From Gemmatimonadota bacterium (GTDB lineage: Bacteria > Gemmatimonadota > Gemmatimonadetes > Longimicrobiales > Gaopeijiaceae): a stretch of DNA of 6,494 nt. Below, in pieces: positions 6,004 through 6,494 of the stretch. Numbering within the stretch: the stretch's first letter is position 1; each line of letters begins with the position of its first letter. The DNA lies in the NCBI GenBank assembly GCA_030618065.1, contig JAUXEE010000125.1:1-6494 (forward strand). Direction: 5' to 3'. The notes below the pieces were generated by a model. It was not told the DNA's origin. It saw nothing but the letters and a program-made list of their open reading frames with translations, and did no database searches. The position numbers and the translations under genes were made by a program.

Positions 6004-6494
6004 TGGACCTCCTCCAGAAGGATGGCGAGGTCCCTGGCCATCTCTCCAGGCGTGGCCGTGACGGGGAAGGTCAAAGAAATCCGCCCAGATGGATCGATGA
6101 CGAAGGTTCGAGCTGTGTGATCCACCGTATAGGCGTCACCCTCCCCCCTCCGGGCGAAAAATGCTCCGAAGGCGTCGGCCACCTCTCGGATGTCCTCTTC
6201 GCTTCCCGTCAACCCGAGGAAGGAGGGGTGGAATGTTCCCAAATACTGGTGGAGTCGCTCCGGGGTGTCCCGGGCAGGATCCACCGTGATGAGGAGGAGC
6301 TGAATCCTCTCGCCCTCCTCTTCCATTTCCAGAAAAGCCTGGCTCAGATGAGAAAGGGTGAGGGGGCATACGTCGGGGCAGGAGGTGTAGCCGAAAAAGA
6401 CCACCAAAATCTTGTTCGGGAAGTCGGAAGAGCCGACCTCCTCACCCGCATGGGACATAAGGCGGAAGCTCGGCGCAGGGATGGGATCCGAAAG
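6000..6494 (-). CDS. SCO1/SenC-family copper chaperone (N-terminus outside window)
   Basis: 164 residues are visible, ending at TGA (6002-6000). A Met at position 13 (6458) could be read as a start, but the frame is open to the window edge and the preceding residues 'PIPAPSFRL' match the usual entry into the SCO thioredoxin-like fold, so the gene continues beyond the right edge. SCO proteins are membrane-anchored periplasmic proteins that deliver copper to, or reduce the thiols of, the CuA site of cytochrome c oxidase. Some SCO-family proteins serve other copper enzymes. The diagnostic motif 'FFGYTSCPDVCP' (33-44) holds the copper-binding Cys39 and Cys43. The third ligand is His126 in 'YTVDHTARTFVIDP'. 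'LLITVDPARDTPERL' (67-81) is also characteristic. It is the first visible gene of the minus-strand unit and overlaps the next by 4 bases. Its promoter is outside the window. Confidence 0.95.
   Translation of the reverse strand, partial: LSDPIPAPSFRLMSHAGEEVGSSDFPNKILVVFFGYTSCPDVCPLTLSHLSQAFLEMEEEGERIQLLLITVDPARDTPERLHQYLGTFHPSFLGLTGSEEDIREVADAFGAFFARRGEGDAYTVDHTARTFVIDPSGRISLTFPVTATPGEMARDLAILLEEVQ
6008..6015 (-). promoter_or_regulatory. Strong ribosome binding site inside the SCO gene for the lipoprotein gene
   Basis: GGAGGAGG on the minus strand lies 4 bases before the ATG at 6003, within the end of the SCO coding sequence. With the ATGA overlap it indicates re-initiation plus strong independent initiation of the lipoprotein. 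Confidence 0.75.

Noticed and set aside
6000..6458. ATG at 6458 as the start of the SCO gene
   Set aside because: The frame continues upstream with residues typical of the SCO fold entry, and this start would remove the membrane anchor and first strand.

Overview
The window is gene-dense, GC-rich bacterial DNA from a Gram-negative (diderm) organism: it encodes a TolC-type outer-membrane channel, a periplasmic adaptor and a lipoprotein. The use of TTG as well as ATG starts and the mix of families would fit lineages such as Gemmatimonadota or Acidobacteriota. That placement is an impression and cannot be proven from 6.5 kb. No RNA genes, mobile elements, CRISPR arrays or pseudogenes were seen.

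Left half, plus strand (1-3488): the distal part of a tripartite efflux/export operon. In order it holds the C-terminal part of a TolC-family outer-membrane protein (cut by the left edge), an HlyD/MacA-type membrane-anchored adaptor, and two consecutive MacB/LolD-type ABC ATPases. Junctions are short except for a 124-base purine-rich gap before the first ATPase. No permease gene lies in the window, so the membrane subunits are probably encoded upstream of position 1 or elsewhere. The second ATPase has changes in its D-loop and just after its signature motif that the first does not have, suggesting that the two form an asymmetric pair.

Right half, minus strand (6494 down to 3507): a tightly packed four-gene unit read leftwards. 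It encodes a SCO1/SenC-type copper chaperone (N-terminus beyond the right edge), a YtkA/FixH-like lipoprotein, a large polytopic membrane polyferredoxin related to the NapH/NosR/CcoG group, and a small protein with an export signal, a FixH-like domain and a C-terminal membrane anchor. Two junctions are 4-base stop/start overlaps and the third is a 2-base gap, so the genes are very likely co-transcribed and translationally coupled. Together they suggest copper-site assembly or electron delivery for a respiratory copper enzyme (haem-copper oxidase or nitrous oxide reductase) whose structural genes would lie beyond position 6494. This is an inference from gene families.

The two units converge with only 18 bases between their stop codons and no clear terminator. 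The least-described items are the polyferredoxin with its extra C-terminal membrane domain and its FixH-like partner.
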